Of a stretch of DNA of 64,000 bases, positions 1 to 10,212 are shown in pieces. The translations under genes and the position numbers were made by a program. Within the stretch, counting starts at the first letter, position 1, and the number at the start of each line of letters is the position of its first letter. The stretch is from Streptomyces albofaciens JCM 4342 (GTDB taxonomy: Bacteria; Actinomycetota; Actinomycetes; Streptomycetales; Streptomycetaceae): the NCBI RefSeq assembly GCF_008634025.1, contig NZ_PDCM01000001.1, positions 4,062,501 to 4,126,500 on the forward strand, in the 5' to 3' direction. Under the pieces are notes generated by a model. It searched no databases. It was not told the origin of the DNA and saw only the letters and a program-made list of their open reading frames with translations.

Positions 1-27
1 GTGAAGTTCCGCGCCCGCACCGCCGAG

Positions 28-43
28 TTAACGCCGTCGAAAT
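28..43 (+). promoter_or_regulatory. possible GlnR half-site upstream of ureA
   Basis: TTAAC-n6-GAAAT resembles one half of the actinobacterial GlnR box (gTnAC-n6-GaAAc) with two mismatches. Urease operons in Streptomyces are known GlnR targets, which is why I looked here. No convincing second half follows at the usual spacing. The rest of 1-202 is non-coding leader with AT-rich patches around 111-135. Confidence 0.2.
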
Positions 44-202
44 CGCGCCGAACTAACCTGCGCACACCGGGTGATTGATGAAACGGAGCTGGCGAGTAGT
101 TTGCTCCACCTTTAATTAGTGTGTGATACATCTGCTTTGCGGGTGTATTGACGCCCGTGACCTGGGCTTATGTGCCCAGAGCGGAGACTGTGAGGTGAAG
201 GT

Positions 203-505
203 ATGCAACTGACCCCGCATGAACAGGAACGCCTGATGATTCATGTGGCGGCGGACGTGGCCGAAAAGCGCCGCGCACGCGGGGTACGGCTCAACCACCC
301 GGAGGCCGTCGCGCTGCTGACCTCGCACATCCTCGAAGGGGCCCGGGACGGCCGTACGGTCGCCGAGCTGATGTCGACCGGGCGCAAGGTCCTCACCCGC
401 GACGAGGTCATGGAGGGCGTGCCCGAGATGATCCACGACGTGCAGGTGGAGGCCACCTTCCCGGACGGCACCAAGCTGGTCACCGTCCACGAACCCATCA
501 ACTGA
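203..505 (+). CDS. ureA: urease gamma subunit
   Basis: Smallest subunit of the nickel urease that hydrolyses urea to ammonia and carbamate in the cytoplasm. The 100-aa protein has the full length and the usual UreA start ([11 protein letters not shown]), the helical middle and the [18 protein letters not shown] end typical of the family. An AGGTGAAGG ribosome site lies just before the ATG. It is the first gene of ureA-B-C-F-G-D; ureB follows after 16 bases. UreA and UreB form the scaffold around the catalytic UreC subunit. Confidence 0.97.
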   Translation: MQLTPHEQERLMIHVAADVAEKRRARGVRLNHPEAVALLTSHILEGARDGRTVAELMSTGRKVLTRDEVMEGVPEMIHDVQVEATFPDGTKLVTVHEPIN

Positions 506-521
506 CCGCGGGAGACCCGAC

Positions 522-833
522 ATGATCCCCGGCCAGATCCTGCACGCCGACGAACCGGTCCGCCTGAACCCCGGGCTCCCCGTCACCCGCCTGACCGTCC
601 TGAACGTCGCCGACCGCCCCGTCCAGGTCGGCTCCCACTACCACTTCGCCGAGGCCAACCCCGGCCTCGACTTCGACCGTGCGGCCGCGCACGGCAAGCG
701 CCTGAACGTCCCCGCCGGCTCCGCCGTGCGCTTCGAGCCCGGCATCCCCACCGAGGTCGAACTCGTCCCCGTCGCGGGCAAGCGGATCGTCGCGGGCCTG
801 CGCGGCGAGACCGGAGGCTCCCTCGATGGCTGA
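522..833 (+). CDS. ureB: urease beta subunit
   Basis: Structural beta subunit of urease, 103 aa. Family marks are MIPGQI near the start, [19 protein letters not shown] in the middle and VRFEPG followed by [10 protein letters not shown] towards the end. GGGAGA sits a few bases before the ATG. The 3' end overlaps the start of ureC by 8 bases (ATGGCTGA), so the two are probably translationally coupled. Full length for a separate (not gamma-beta fused) bacterial UreB. Confidence 0.97.
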   Translation: MIPGQILHADEPVRLNPGLPVTRLTVLNVADRPVQVGSHYHFAEANPGLDFDRAAAHGKRLNVPAGSAVRFEPGIPTEVELVPVAGKRIVAGLRGETGGSLDG

Positions 834-2547
834 TCTGACCCGCGCCGCCTACAGCGACCTGTACGGCCCGACCGTGGGCGACCGCGTACGGCTGGCCGAC
901 ACCGACCTCCTCGTCGAGATCACCGAGGACCGGGCGGGCGGCCCGGGGCACGCCGGTGACGAGACGGTCTTCGGCGGCGGCAAGGTGATCCGGGAATCGA
1001 TGGGCCAGTCCCGGGCGACCCGCGCCGAGGGCGCGCCCGACACCGTCATCACCGGCGCGATCGTCCTGGACCACTGGGGTGTCGTGAAGGCGGACGTCGG
1101 CATCCGGGACGGGCGGATCGCCGCGCTCGGCAAGGCCGGCAACCCCGACACCATGGACGGCGTCCACCCCGACCTGGTGATCGGTCCGGAGACCGAGATC
1201 ATCGCGGGCAACGGCAAGATCCTCACCGCCGGAGCCATCGACACCCATGTGCACTTCATCTGCCCCCAGCAGGTGGACGAGGCGCTGGCCTCCGGCGTGA
1301 CCACCCTGGTCGGCGGCGGCACGGGCCCGGCCGAGGGCAGCAAGGCCACCACCATCACGCCCGGCGCCTGGCACGTGTCCCGGATGTTCGCCTCGATGGA
1401 CGGGCTGCCCGTCAACGTGGGCCTGCTGGGCAAGGGCAACACCATGTCCGCCGACTCGATGCGCGACCAGCTGCGCGCGGGCGTCCTCGGCTTCAAGATC
1501 CACGAGGACTGGGGCGCCACCCCCGCCGTGCTGGACGCCTGTCTGCGCGTCTGCGAGGAGAGCGGCGCGCAGCTGGCCATCCATACGGACACGCTGAACG
1601 AGGCGGGCTTCCTCCAGGACACGCTGGCCGCCATCGCGGGCCGCGGCATCCACGCGTACCACGTCGAGGGCGCCGGCGGCGGCCACGCACCCGACATGAT
1701 CGCCATGGTCTCCGAGCCGAACGTGCTGCCCGCCTCCACCAACCCGACCCGCCCGCACACCGTCAACACCGTCGAGGAACACCTCGACATGCTGATGGTC
1801 TGCCACCACCTCAACCCCGCCGTGCCGGAGGACCTCGCCTTCGCCGAGTCCCGCATCCGGCCCTCCACCATCGCGGCCGAGGACATCCTGCACGACCTCG
1901 GCGCCATCTCGATCATGTCGTCCGACGCGCAGGCCATGGGGCGCATCGGCGAGGTCGTGCTGCGTACGTGGCAGACCGCGCACGTGATGAAGAAGCGGCG
2001 CGGCGCGCTGCCCGGCGACCTGCTCGCGGACAACGTCCGAGCCCGCCGCTACGTCGCCAAATACACCATCAACCCCGCCATCGCACAGGGCATCGACCAC
2101 GAGGTCGGCTCGGTGGAGGACGGCAAGCTGGCCGACCTGGTCCTGTGGGACCCGGCGTTCTTCGGCGTCAAGCCGCAGCTCGTCATCAAGGGCGGGCAGA
2201 TCGCGTACGCGCAGATGGGCGACGCCAACGCCTCCATCCCCACGCCGCAGCCGGTGCTGCCCCGCCCGATGTTCGGCGCCATCGGGCAGGCGCCCGGCGG
2301 CAACTCGGTCAACTTCGTCTCCGAGCAGGCCGTCGCGGACGGGCTGCCGGAACGCCTCGGACTGGCCAAGGACTTCCGGTCCATCCGCAGCACCCGCGGC
2401 GTGACCAAGGCGGACATGCGCAACAACGACGCGCTGCCGCGGGTCCACGTAGATCCGGACACCTTCACGGTGACCATCGACGGCGATGTGGTCGAGCCCG
2501 CCCCGGCCGCCGAACTGCCCATGGCCCAGCGCTACTTCCTCTTCTGA
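826..2547 (+). CDS. ureC: urease alpha (catalytic) subunit
   Basis: Catalytic urease subunit of 573 aa carrying the binuclear nickel site. Visible active-site elements in order: HVHFICPQ (nickel-binding histidines), GFKIHEDWG with the lysine that becomes carbamylated (about residue 224), HTDTLNE and [11 protein letters not shown] with further His ligands, and MVCHHLN with the flap Cys and His. The [12 protein letters not shown] segment is also intact. Nothing is missing, so the enzyme should be active once UreF/G/D insert nickel. No ureE nickel-donor gene follows, which is usual in Streptomyces urease operons. Confidence 0.98.
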   Translation: MADLTRAAYSDLYGPTVGDRVRLADTDLLVEITEDRAGGPGHAGDETVFGGGKVIRESMGQSRATRAEGAPDTVITGAIVLDHWGVVKADVGIRDGRIAALGKAGNPDTMDGVHPDLVIGPETEIIAGNGKILTAGAIDTHVHFICPQQVDEALASGVTTLVGGGTGPAEGSKATTITPGAWHVSRMFASMDGLPVNVGLLGKGNTMSADSMRDQLRAGVLGFKIHEDWGATPAVLDACLRVCEESGAQLAIHTDTLNEAGFLQDTLAAIAGRGIHAYHVEGAGGGHAPDMIAMVSEPNVLPASTNPTRPHTVNTVEEHLDMLMVCHHLNPAVPEDLAFAESRIRPSTIAAEDILHDLGAISIMSSDAQAMGRIGEVVLRTWQTAHVMKKRRGALPGDLLADNVRARRYVAKYTINPAIAQGIDHEVGSVEDGKLADLVLWDPAFFGVKPQLVIKGGQIAYAQMGDANASIPTPQPVLPRPMFGAIGQAPGGNSVNFVSEQAVADGLPERLGLAKDFRSIRSTRGVTKADMRNNDALPRVHVDPDTFTVTIDGDVVEPAPAAELPMAQRYFLF

Positions 2548-2590
2548 ACGGCCCGGACATGTACGAGAGGCCGAAGAAGGAGGTGCGGCG

Positions 2591-3265
2591 ATGAGCCGGG
2601 CGGCACTGCTCGTCCTGGCGGACGGCCGGTTCCCGGCGGGCGGGCACGCCCACTCCGGTGGCGCCGAGGCGGCCGTGAAGGCGGGGCGCATCCGGGACGC
2701 GGCGGGTCTGGAGGAGTTCTGCCGGGGGCGGCTGCACACCGCGGGCCTGGTCGCGGCCGCCCTGGCCGCGGCCGCGGCGGCCGGGTGCGACCCGCTGGCG
2801 CTGGACGAGGCCGCCGACGCCCGTACGCCGGTGCCCGCGCTGCGGCTCACGGCGCGCCGGCTCGGACGGCAGATGATGCGCGCGGCCCGCGCCACCTGGC
2901 CCTCGGCCGAGCTGGACGCGCTGGCGGCGGCCCGGCCGCGCGGCGCCCACCAGCCCGTCGTGCTGGGCCTGGCGGCCAGGTCGGCGGGGCTTGCGCCGCT
3001 GGACGCCGCCCACGCCGCCGCGTACGAGAACATCAGCGGCCCGGCCACCGCCGCCGTACGCCTGCTCAGCCTGGACCCGTTCGACGCGACCGCCGTGCTG
3101 GCCCGCTTGGCCGCGCCCCTCGACCAGGTCGCCGAGCAGGCCGTGGAAGCGGCGCGGCGCGTCCCGCTGGAGGGGACCGGCGCGCTGCCCGCGGCGTCCG
3201 CGCCGCTGCTGGACATCACCGCCGAGCAGCACGCGGCCTGGCCGGTACGGCTGTTCGCGTCGTGA
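2591..3265 (+). CDS. ureF: urease accessory protein UreF
   Basis: GTPase-modulating accessory protein of the UreD-UreF-UreG complex that loads nickel into apo-urease. The 224-aa protein is Ala-rich and helical with the family start [21 protein letters not shown]. It contains [23 protein letters not shown] near the C-terminal half, matching actinobacterial UreF. The ATG at 2591 follows AAGGAGGTGCGGCG, a strong ribosome site, which decides the start over the upstream in-frame ATG at 2486. It starts 43 bases after ureC and 121 bases before ureG. Confidence 0.93.
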   Translation: MSRAALLVLADGRFPAGGHAHSGGAEAAVKAGRIRDAAGLEEFCRGRLHTAGLVAAALAAAAAAGCDPLALDEAADARTPVPALRLTARRLGRQMMRAARATWPSAELDALAAARPRGAHQPVVLGLAARSAGLAPLDAAHAAAYENISGPATAAVRLLSLDPFDATAVLARLAAPLDQVAEQAVEAARRVPLEGTGALPAASAPLLDITAEQHAAWPVRLFAS

Positions 3266-3386
3266 GCACCGGCCCCCGCCCCGCCTTACGGTCCCCGCCC
3301 GGCCGCCCGGCGCGCCCGCCACCCGCGCCCCGCATTCCGTACGGCCCCGCCTCCCCCCCCGCCCCCGACACGATCACGGAGCAGTC

Positions 3387-4088
3387 ATGCATCTCGATCA
3401 CGACCTCGACGAACGCTTCCCCCACCGGCACACCTACAGCGCCGCCGACCCGAAGCGCGCCGACGGCACCCGGCGGGCGCTGCGCATCGGGCTGGGCGGG
3501 CCGGTCGGTACCGGCAAGACCGCCACCGTCGCCGCCCTGTGCCGCGCGCTGCGCGACGAACTGTCCCTGGCCGTCGTGACCAACGACATCTACACCCGTG
3601 AGGACGCCGAGTTCCTGCTGCGCGAGGCGGTGCTGCCGCCCGAGCGCATCTCGGCCGTGGAGACCGGGGCCTGCCCGCACACCGCCATCCGTGACGACAT
3701 CTCCGCCAACCTCGAAGCCGTGGAGGACCTGGAGGACGCGGTCGGCCCGCTCGATCTGATCCTGGTGGAGTCCGGCGGCGACAACCTCACCGCGACCTTC
3801 TCCAAGGGCCTGGTCGACGCCCAGATCTTCGTCATCGACGTGGCGGGCGGCGACGACATCCCGCGCAAGGGCGGCCCGGGAGTGACCACCGCCGACCTCC
3901 TCGTGATCAACAAGACCGACCTCGCCCCGTACGTCGGCGTCGACCTGGAGGGCATGGCCCGCGACGCCAAGGCGCAGCGCGGCGACCTGCCCGTCGTCTT
4001 CACCTCCCTCAAGGCCGAGAACGGCGTACGGCCGGTCTCGGAGTGGGTGCGCGAGCGCCTCGCCGACTGGACCGCGGGCCCCGCATGA
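3387..4088 (+). CDS. ureG: urease accessory GTPase UreG
   Basis: SIMIBI-class GTPase that delivers nickel to urease using GTP hydrolysis. The 233-aa protein has the P-loop GGPVGTGKT at about residues 37-45, the nickel-binding Cys-Pro-His in [13 protein letters not shown] around residue 94, the LVESGGDNL switch and the NKTDL guanine-specificity motif. It begins with a short His/Asp-rich segment (MHLDHDLDE), as often seen in UreG. The last codons overlap ureD by 4 bases (ATGA), indicating coupled translation. Confidence 0.97.
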   Translation: MHLDHDLDERFPHRHTYSAADPKRADGTRRALRIGLGGPVGTGKTATVAALCRALRDELSLAVVTNDIYTREDAEFLLREAVLPPERISAVETGACPHTAIRDDISANLEAVEDLEDAVGPLDLILVESGGDNLTATFSKGLVDAQIFVIDVAGGDDIPRKGGPGVTTADLLVINKTDLAPYVGVDLEGMARDAKAQRGDLPVVFTSLKAENGVRPVSEWVRERLADWTAGPA

Positions 4089-4921
4089 CCCTCGCGCCCC
4101 CCGAACGGGTCCGGCCCCCGTCCCCCGAACCGCTGCCGGCGCCCGGTGGCGGCCCGGTGCCGCACGGCCTGCGCGCCACGGCCCGTATCACCGCGCGGGC
4201 CGGCGCGGACGGGGTCACCGGCCTGCCCGTCCTGGACGGCGAGGGCCCGATCGCGCTGCGCCGCGTCCGCTCGTACGGCACGCAGGCCAGGGTGTGCGTC
4301 GTCGGCGCCATGAGCGCGCCGCTCGGCGGGGACCGGCTGCGCGTCGAGGTGACCGCCGAGGACGGCGCCGACCTGTGCGTCACGGCGGCCGCGGCCACCG
4401 TCGCGCTGCCGGGGCGGGTCCCCGGGCACGCCACGTACGACGTGGAGCTGACCGTGGGCGAGGGCGCCCGGCTGGCATGGCTGCCCGAACCGCTGATCTC
4501 CGCCGAGGGCAGCGACCTGCGGATGACGACGACCGTCCACCTCGCGGCCACCGCGCGCCTGGTGCTGCGCGAGGAACAGGTGCTGGGGCGCAGCGGCGAG
4601 CGGACCGGACGGCTGCGCAGCCGTCTCACGGTCCACCACGCCGGGCGCACGCTGCTCGACCAGGAGACGGCGTACGGCCCGGGCGCCCCGGGCTGGGACA
4701 CCGGCGCGGTGCTCGGCGGTCACCGCGCTGTCGGCCAACTGCTCTTTGCAGGGCCGGAGTTGGAGGCGGAACCCGCCCGCGTCCGGGTGCTGGGTTCGGC
4801 GCCGGACGAGGGGCAGGGCGTGCGGACGCCGCTCGCCGGGCCCGCCACGCTGACGACCGCCGTCGCCCCGGACGCGCTGCGGGTGCGGCGCCTCCTGGAG
4901 GCGGGTGCCGTCGCGGAGTGA
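4085..4921 (+). CDS. ureD: urease accessory protein UreD
   Basis: Accessory protein (UreD/UreH family) that binds apo-urease and forms the nickel tunnel with UreF. 278 aa; the start overlaps the ureG stop (ATGA at 4085). A Pro-rich N-terminus is followed by the family pattern [24 protein letters not shown] and WLPEPLI. It is the last gene of the urease operon and runs to 7 bases from the end of the convergent tetR gene, so there is no room for an intergenic terminator. Confidence 0.92.
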   Translation: MTLAPPERVRPPSPEPLPAPGGGPVPHGLRATARITARAGADGVTGLPVLDGEGPIALRRVRSYGTQARVCVVGAMSAPLGGDRLRVEVTAEDGADLCVTAAAATVALPGRVPGHATYDVELTVGEGARLAWLPEPLISAEGSDLRMTTTVHLAATARLVLREEQVLGRSGERTGRLRSRLTVHHAGRTLLDQETAYGPGAPGWDTGAVLGGHRAVGQLLFAGPELEAEPARVRVLGSAPDEGQGVRTPLAGPATLTTAVAPDALRVRRLLEAGAVAE

Positions 4922-4928
4922 GGGCCGG

Positions 4929-5546
4929 TCAGCCGCCGGCCGCCTCCTGGGCCGGGCGGGCCCGGTCCACGATCCCCTCGACGATGCGCAGCAGCCGCTC
5001 CCCGGCCTGGTCGATGCTGCCGTTCTGCGTGCTGACCTGCGCGCCTTCGAGTACGAAAGTGATCTCGGCCGCGGTCTGCTCGGGGTCGGGCAGGCCCGCC
5101 GCGGCGCACATGCCGACCAGTCTGCGGGTCTGGCGGGCCTTGTGCTCCTCGATGACCTGCCGCGCGGGATGGGAGCGGTCGGGCAGTTCGGCGAGGGAGT
5201 TGATGAACGGGCAGCCCCGGTAGGAGAGCTCCGGCAGCCCCTCGGCGATGAAGCGGGCCAGAGCGAGGATCTGCTCCCGGGGCCGGCCGGGGTGGGCGGC
5301 CTCGGCCCGGTCGAAGGCCGCCTGGTAGTCGGCGGCGACGATCCGCAGCCACTCCGCGACCAGCGCGTCCTTGGTGTCGAAGTGCCGGTAGATCGCCATT
5401 TTGGTGGTCCCGGCCCGCTCGGCGATCGCCTGGACGCCCACCCGCAGGATGCCCTCGCTCTGGAAGAGCTCTTCCGCCGCGTCGAGGATGCGCTCGCGCG
5501 GCGGCAGTTTCGCCACTCTGCTCGGCCTTCTGGCGGTCGATGTCAT
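4929..5546 (-). CDS. TetR/AcrR-family repressor
   Basis: A 205-aa one-component repressor. The N-terminal helix-turn-helix (residues about 15-62) reads RERILDAAEELF, then VQAIAERAGTTKMAIYRHF, the classical TetR DNA-binding signature. The C-terminal domain (CPFINSLAEL, helices to the end) is of the TetR_C type that binds an unknown small ligand. The ATG at 5546 was chosen because the reading frame upstream is Arg/Pro-rich and non-protein-like. It is divergent from the amidase gene, and a perfect palindrome lies between them, so it probably represses itself and the amidase. Confidence 0.9.
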   Translation of the reverse strand: MTSTARRPSRVAKLPPRERILDAAEELFQSEGILRVGVQAIAERAGTTKMAIYRHFDTKDALVAEWLRIVAADYQAAFDRAEAAHPGRPREQILALARFIAEGLPELSYRGCPFINSLAELPDRSHPARQVIEEHKARQTRRLVGMCAAAGLPDPEQTAAEITFVLEGAQVSTQNGSIDQAGERLLRIVEGIVDRARPAQEAAGG

Positions 5547-5633
5547 GACTGCTGCTCCGTGACGTCCGGTCCGGTCCGATGCGCTCCGCAGGAGGACCGC
5601 TCGTTCGCTGTTACGGTACCAGTCCGTCCCATG

Positions 5634-5651
5634 CGATACCGATCGGTATCG
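5634..5651. promoter_or_regulatory. 18-bp perfect palindrome, probable TetR operator
   Basis: CGATACCGATCGGTATCG is a perfect inverted repeat in the gap between the divergent tetR and amidase genes. A further half-site, ATCGGTATCG, lies at 5662-5671, two helical turns downstream and closer to the amidase start. Size, symmetry and position fit a TetR-family operator controlling both promoters. Binding is inferred. Confidence 0.7.
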
Positions 5652-5695
5652 TGAGGGACTCATCGGTATCGTTTTCTTTCCCGCTGGGAGTGACA

Positions 5696-7147
5696 GTGAA
5701 AGTTGCCGAGTACGTGAGCTTCGACGCGGTCGGGCTGGCGGAGCTGGTGGCCGGGGGCGAGGTGACCCCCGCCGAAGTGGAAGCTGCCGCACGCGAGGCC
5801 GCACGGGCGGTCGGCCCGCGGATCAACGCCGTCGTGGAGACCTGGCCGGCCGACGACCGGCCCGCCCCCGGCAGCGCCCCGCTGGCCGGGGTGCCCTTCC
5901 TGATCAAGGACATCGGGGTCACCATGGCCGGGCGGCGCACGGAGCTGGGCAGCCGCCTCGCGGAAGGCAACGTCGCCCGCGCCGACTCCGCCCTGATGCG
6001 GCGCTTCCGGCGCGCCGGTCTGGTGACGTTCGGGCGGACCGCGACACCGGAGATGGCCTACAGCAACACGACGGAACCGGTGCTGTACGGAGCGACCCGC
6101 AACCCGTGGGACCCGGGGCGGAGCGCGGGCGGATCGAGCGGGGGCGCGGGCGCCGCGGTCGCCGCCGGAGTGGTCCCGCTCGCCCACGCCACCGACGCCG
6201 CCGGATCGATCCGCATACCCGCCGCATGCAACGGCCTCTTCGGGCTGAAGCCCTCCCGCGGGCGGATCTCCATGGGGCCCGACTTCGACGAGGTCTTCAA
6301 CGGCCTCGCCGTACAGGGCGGCGTCAGCCGCTCCGTACGCGACAGTGCGGTGCTGCTCGACCAGATACGCGGCCCGGAACCGGGCGACCCGTACTCCGCC
6401 CCGGAGCCGTCCCGGCCGTATGCGGAGGAAGTCACCCGGCACCCCGGCGTCCTGCGGATCGGTGTCCTCCCCCAGGCATGGGGCGGACACCGCACCACCA
6501 CGCCGGTGGCCGGCGCGCTCTCCCGCACCGTGCGGCTGCTGGAATCCCTCGGCCACCGAGTGGAAGAGGCCGAGGCCGGTCTCGGCGTCGACTGGGAGGA
6601 GTTCCTCTTGGCCAGTGCCCGCCAGTGGACGGCGAACCTCGCGGCCTCCATCGACGAACTGGCCGCCGCCTTCGGCCGGCCCATCGACTCCTCGACCCTC
6701 GAACCGCCCATCCTCGCCGGCTACCACTACGGGCAGCAGGTCACGGGCGCGCAGTTCGTCGGTGCCCTCGCGGTCCGCAACCGGGTCGCCCGCAGCCTGG
6801 CACGCACCTTCGACACCTACGACGTGCTGCTCACCCCGACCCTCCCGGACCTCCCCGTGCCCCTGGGCACCCACGCCGAAGGCGCCGAGGCACTGGACGG
6901 TCCGGGCTGGCTCCGCCGCCTCTTCGACATCTCGCCGTTCACCGCGGCGTTCAACGTGGCGGGCACGCCCGCCATGTCCGTGCCGCTGACGGCCGACGCC
7001 GGGACGGGGCTCCCGGTGGGTATGCAGTTCGCCGCCGGTTACGGCCTCGAAGGCCGCCTCTTCCGCCTCGCCGGTCAACTCGAACAGGCGAGCCCGTGGT
7101 CGGGCCGGACGCCCGGGGTGTGGGCGGGGGATCACTCGGGCCACTGA
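5696..7147 (+). CDS. amidase (amidase-signature family)
   Basis: Amidase-signature serine hydrolase of about 483 aa, cleaving an unknown amide. The catalytic triad of the family is visible: Lys in FLIKDIGVT (about residue 70), the cis-Ser in the Gly/Ser-rich loop [16 protein letters not shown], and the nucleophilic Ser in [10 protein letters not shown]. The GTG at 5696 follows GGGAG by five bases; an overlapping GTG at 5690 is too close to that site. Its only evident partner is the divergent TetR gene, and the 18-bp palindrome lies just upstream. The downstream hairpin at 7177-7212 should end transcription. Substrate not predictable; the usual choices are amino-acid amides or aryl amides. Confidence 0.9.
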   Translation: MKVAEYVSFDAVGLAELVAGGEVTPAEVEAAAREAARAVGPRINAVVETWPADDRPAPGSAPLAGVPFLIKDIGVTMAGRRTELGSRLAEGNVARADSALMRRFRRAGLVTFGRTATPEMAYSNTTEPVLYGATRNPWDPGRSAGGSSGGAGAAVAAGVVPLAHATDAAGSIRIPAACNGLFGLKPSRGRISMGPDFDEVFNGLAVQGGVSRSVRDSAVLLDQIRGPEPGDPYSAPEPSRPYAEEVTRHPGVLRIGVLPQAWGGHRTTTPVAGALSRTVRLLESLGHRVEEAEAGLGVDWEEFLLASARQWTANLAASIDELAAAFGRPIDSSTLEPPILAGYHYGQQVTGAQFVGALAVRNRVARSLARTFDTYDVLLTPTLPDLPVPLGTHAEGAEALDGPGWLRRLFDISPFTAAFNVAGTPAMSVPLTADAGTGLPVGMQFAAGYGLEGRLFRLAGQLEQASPWSGRTPGVWAGDHSGH

Positions 7148-7176
7148 GTCCCTCGGGGCCGCGTCCCCGAACGCGA

Positions 7177-7212
7177 CGCGGCGCCGCTCCTGGGGGAAAG
7201 AGCGGCGCCGCG
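7177..7212. terminator. bidirectional hairpin terminator
   Basis: A perfect 13-bp inverted repeat (CGCGGCGCCGCTC at 7177-7189, GAGCGGCGCCGCG at 7200-7212) with a 10-base loop lies between the convergent amidase and NRPS genes. It probably terminates both operons. No U-tract is present, as is common in Streptomyces. Confidence 0.75.
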
Positions 7213-7284
7213 TACTGGAAGACGGCAATCGGACGGAATCGGTGCCGTCGAATGGCGGGTGATTTCCGGAAAGCCGGAAGCCCG

Positions 7285-10212
7285 TCAGTGCTTCAGCATC
7301 GCGGCCAGGACCGACCTCCAGTCCTCGCCCGGACGCTCCGCCAGTTCTTCGGCGAGCGCGGCGGCGGGGCGATAGCGGCGGCGGTGGTGCAGAAGGAAGT
7401 CCGGTCCCGAGGAGGGGTGCAGATCGTCCGCAGGGCCCGCGTGCTTGGCGTGGATCTCGCTGGAGCTGCCGAGCAGACCGATCAGCTCGGTGGCGAAGTC
7501 CCGCCAGTCGACATGGCCGCCGACCGTGTTCACGACGCCGCCGGACGGCCGTTCCACGCAGCTGACCAGCGCGCGGGCCAGCGCGGCACCGTGCACCCAG
7601 GGCGCGCCGTACCAGCCGCGGTCCCGCGCGGGCAGCTCGATCGGCTCGCCGCCGCGCGCCGCCTGGAAGAACTGCCCGGTCGCGCCCCAGCGCAGCTGAT
7701 CGCGCAGGCGGGCGTGCGGCCCCCACACGATCGGCACCCGCGCGACGGTGGCCCCGCCCCGCCCGCCGCTCCCGGCGGCCTCCAGCAGCATGCGCTCGCA
7801 GTCGAGCTTGGCCCGCCCGTACGCGGTGAACGGGCCCGCCGGCGGGGTCTCCTCGGTCACGTCGGTGACCGGCGGCTGTCCGTACGCGTCCACGCTGCTG
7901 ACGAAGACGAAGGCGCCCCGCCGCCAGCCGTCCAGCACCGCCCGCATCGCCGCGAGGTCCACCTCGGGAGAGGTGAAGGTGCAGGCGGCGTGGATCACCG
8001 CGTCCGCGCCGGCCGCTGCCGCCCGCAGGCTGTCGGGGTCGCCCAGGTCGCCTTCGGCCACCTCGACGCCGTCCGCCGCCAGCAGGTGCGCCGACTCGGG
8101 CCGCGCCAGGGCCCGTACGGGAATGCCGCGCGCCGCCAGCTCCCGCAGCACGAAGGAACCCACGCCGCCGGTGGCGCCGGTGACCAGGACCGTTCCGGTG
8201 CGGGCCGCAGCGGTCCGGGGGACGGCGGGTGCCGGAACCGCCGGCCGGGCCCCGGTACGGACGGCGGCGATCGCCCGCGCGCGCTCCCGGTCCCGCGCGT
8301 CCAGCAGGGCGGCGATCGCCCGCGGGCTGCGGTGCTCCATCACGTCGAGGCCGGTCAGCGGCAGGCCCAGCCGTTCCCGCAGCCGGTCGGCCAGCTGCAC
8401 CGCCAGCAGGGAATGCCCGCCGAGCAGGAAGAAGTCCGCGTCCGGAGCGGGCCGTCGGCCCAGCAGCCCGGCGAATGCCTCCAGCACGGCCTGCTCGCGA
8501 GCCCCGCCGGCGTCCGCGGGTGCGGCCGCCGGTGCGCCCGGCAGCCGGCCGTGGTCCACCGCGCCGTCAGCCGTACGCGGCACCGCGTCCAGAACCGTCA
8601 CCGCGGCCGGGACCAGCTCCGGCGCCAGCCGCGAACGCAACGCGGCCCGCAGACCCATCGGTTCGAGGGTGCCCACGCCGCTCGGCACCACGTACGCGAG
8701 CGGCCGCCCACCCCCGACCTCCAGCAGGACGGCCTCCGCCACCTCCGGACGCTCCTTGAGGAACAGCTCGGCCGGGTGGACCGCCGCGGCACCGGTCCCG
8801 GGCAGCGGCGGGGCCAGCGGGTGGCCGGGGTCCGCGGCCACCGCCGCCAGCAGGTCCGCGAAGCCGCGCAGCAGCTGCCGGGCCGTCGGCTCGTCGAGCC
8901 GCGCCCGGTCGTACTGCACCAGGCAGCGCGGCGGCCCGCCGTCGCCGCGGTCCTCCTCCACATAGAATCCGAGGCCGAACTTGGCCCTCCCCAGATCGAC
9001 CTCGACCGGTTCGCTCACCAATCCGGGCAGGTCCAGGGTGACGGGTGCCCGCAGCACGTCCGCCGTGACATCCACCAGCGGATGGCCGTCCGCCCCGCGG
9101 GCCGCCGCCCCGAGCCGCTCGACGATCAGGTCGAACGGCACGTCACGGTGTTGCTGCGCCTCCAGCAGCGCGTCCCGCACCCGGTCCAGCAGCTCGCCGA
9201 AGGCGTCGGCGCCCCGCGCGTCCACCCGCACCGGCAGGGTGTTGACGCACAGGCCGACCAGGTCGCGCACGTCCGCGCGGTCGCGGTGGCTGCCGGCGCA
9301 CCCGAGCACCAGGTCGGTGGAGCCCGTCGCCGTCAGCACGGTGGCGTACGCGGCGGCCAGGACGACGGTGAACAGGGTGCTCCGGTGCTCCCGGCCCGTC
9401 GCCCGCAGCCCTTCGAGGACGGCGGGCGGCAGCGGCTCGGCGAGCAGCGCCGCCTCCCCGCGCCGGGCCGCGGCCCCCGAGCCGGCCGCCGGGGCGGGCA
9501 GCGGCACCGGCCGGGCGCCCGCGAGGCGCCTCAGCCAGTACTCCAGCCCGCTTTCCAGCACATCCGTGGCGGCGTGCTCGCGGCGGGCGTAGTCCGCGTA
9601 CTGGGGCGCCGGGCCGGGCAGCGTGCGGGACAGCGTCTCGTCGCCGTCGACGGCCGCCCCGTACAGCGCGCTCAGCTCGCGCGCCACGACCGCCAGCGAC
9701 CCGCCGTCGATCGCGATGTGATGCAGCGTCAGCATTACGGTGTGGTCCTCGGCGGCATGCCGTACGGCGAGGGCGCGCAGCACCGGGCCGCCCGCCAGGT
9801 CGAAGGGGCGCGCCGCGGCCTCCCGCAGCAGCCCCGCCACGTCACCGTCCGCCGCGACCACCTCGACCGGCACCGGCGCCGCGTCCGTCACCTCCTGGTA
9901 CGGCTCGCCGTCGCGCTGCCCGTACCGGGTGCGCAGCACCTCGTGCCGCCGGACCAGAGCGGTCAGCGCCCGGCCCAGGGCCCGCGGGTCGAACGGCCCG
10001 CGCACCCGGGTGGCGAACGGCACGTGGTACGCGGCGCCGCTGCCGCCGAGCCGGTCCAGCAGCCACATCCGGCGCTGCGCGGCGGACAGCGGCGCGGGTC
10101 CTGCCGGACCGGCGGCGGCCTCGCGCGCCGCGCCGTCGCGCTTCGCGGCCTGCCGCTGCCGGGCGATCCGCAGCAGCGCCGCCTCGCGGGCGGTGTCCGA
10201 AGCGGTGGTCAT
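7285..10212 (-). CDS. NRPS C-(A remnant)-T-SDR, terminal protein
   Basis: Last protein of the nonribosomal peptide cluster, 975 aa. Domains in order: a condensation domain (about 35-470) with intact HHIAIDG near residue 160; then only the small C-terminal part of an adenylation domain (about 475-560, ending [17 protein letters not shown]), with no A-core motifs such as TSGSTG before it. A thiolation domain follows ([10 protein letters not shown], phosphopantetheine Ser near 601). The last domain is an NAD(P)-binding SDR-like domain (about 670-970) with [10 protein letters not shown], a Ser in [10 protein letters not shown] and a YGRAK catalytic pair. There is no thioesterase, so release may be reductive, but the SDR is shorter than usual terminal reductases and resembles epimerase-type SDRs. 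Its start overlaps the upstream A-T stop (ATGA). Confidence 0.88.
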   Translation of the reverse strand: MTTASDTAREAALLRIARQRQAAKRDGAAREAAAGPAGPAPLSAAQRRMWLLDRLGGSGAAYHVPFATRVRGPFDPRALGRALTALVRRHEVLRTRYGQRDGEPYQEVTDAAPVPVEVVAADGDVAGLLREAAARPFDLAGGPVLRALAVRHAAEDHTVMLTLHHIAIDGGSLAVVARELSALYGAAVDGDETLSRTLPGPAPQYADYARREHAATDVLESGLEYWLRRLAGARPVPLPAPAAGSGAAARRGEAALLAEPLPPAVLEGLRATGREHRSTLFTVVLAAAYATVLTATGSTDLVLGCAGSHRDRADVRDLVGLCVNTLPVRVDARGADAFGELLDRVRDALLEAQQHRDVPFDLIVERLGAAARGADGHPLVDVTADVLRAPVTLDLPGLVSEPVEVDLGRAKFGLGFYVEEDRGDGGPPRCLVQYDRARLDEPTARQLLRGFADLLAAVAADPGHPLAPPLPGTGAAAVHPAELFLKERPEVAEAVLLEVGGGRPLAYVVPSGVGTLEPMGLRAALRSRLAPELVPAAVTVLDAVPRTADGAVDHGRLPGAPAAAPADAGGAREQAVLEAFAGLLGRRPAPDADFFLLGGHSLLAVQLADRLRERLGLPLTGLDVMEHRSPRAIAALLDARDRERARAIAAVRTGARPAVPAPAVPRTAAARTGTVLVTGATGGVGSFVLRELAARGIPVRALARPESAHLLAADGVEVAEGDLGDPDSLRAAAAGADAVIHAACTFTSPEVDLAAMRAVLDGWRRGAFVFVSSVDAYGQPPVTDVTEETPPAGPFTAYGRAKLDCERMLLEAAGSGGRGGATVARVPIVWGPHARLRDQLRWGATGQFFQAARGGEPIELPARDRGWYGAPWVHGAALARALVSCVERPSGGVVNTVGGHVDWRDFATELIGLLGSSSEIHAKHAGPADDLHPSSGPDFLLHHRRRYRPAAALAEELAERPGEDWRSVLAAMLKH

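Noticed and set aside
583..3219. Very long minus-strand open frame across the urease genes
   Set aside because: It is antisense to ureB-ureC-ureF, which have clear family motifs. High third-position GC in Streptomyces opens the opposite strand. Its residue composition (Arg/Gly/Ala runs) is not protein-like.
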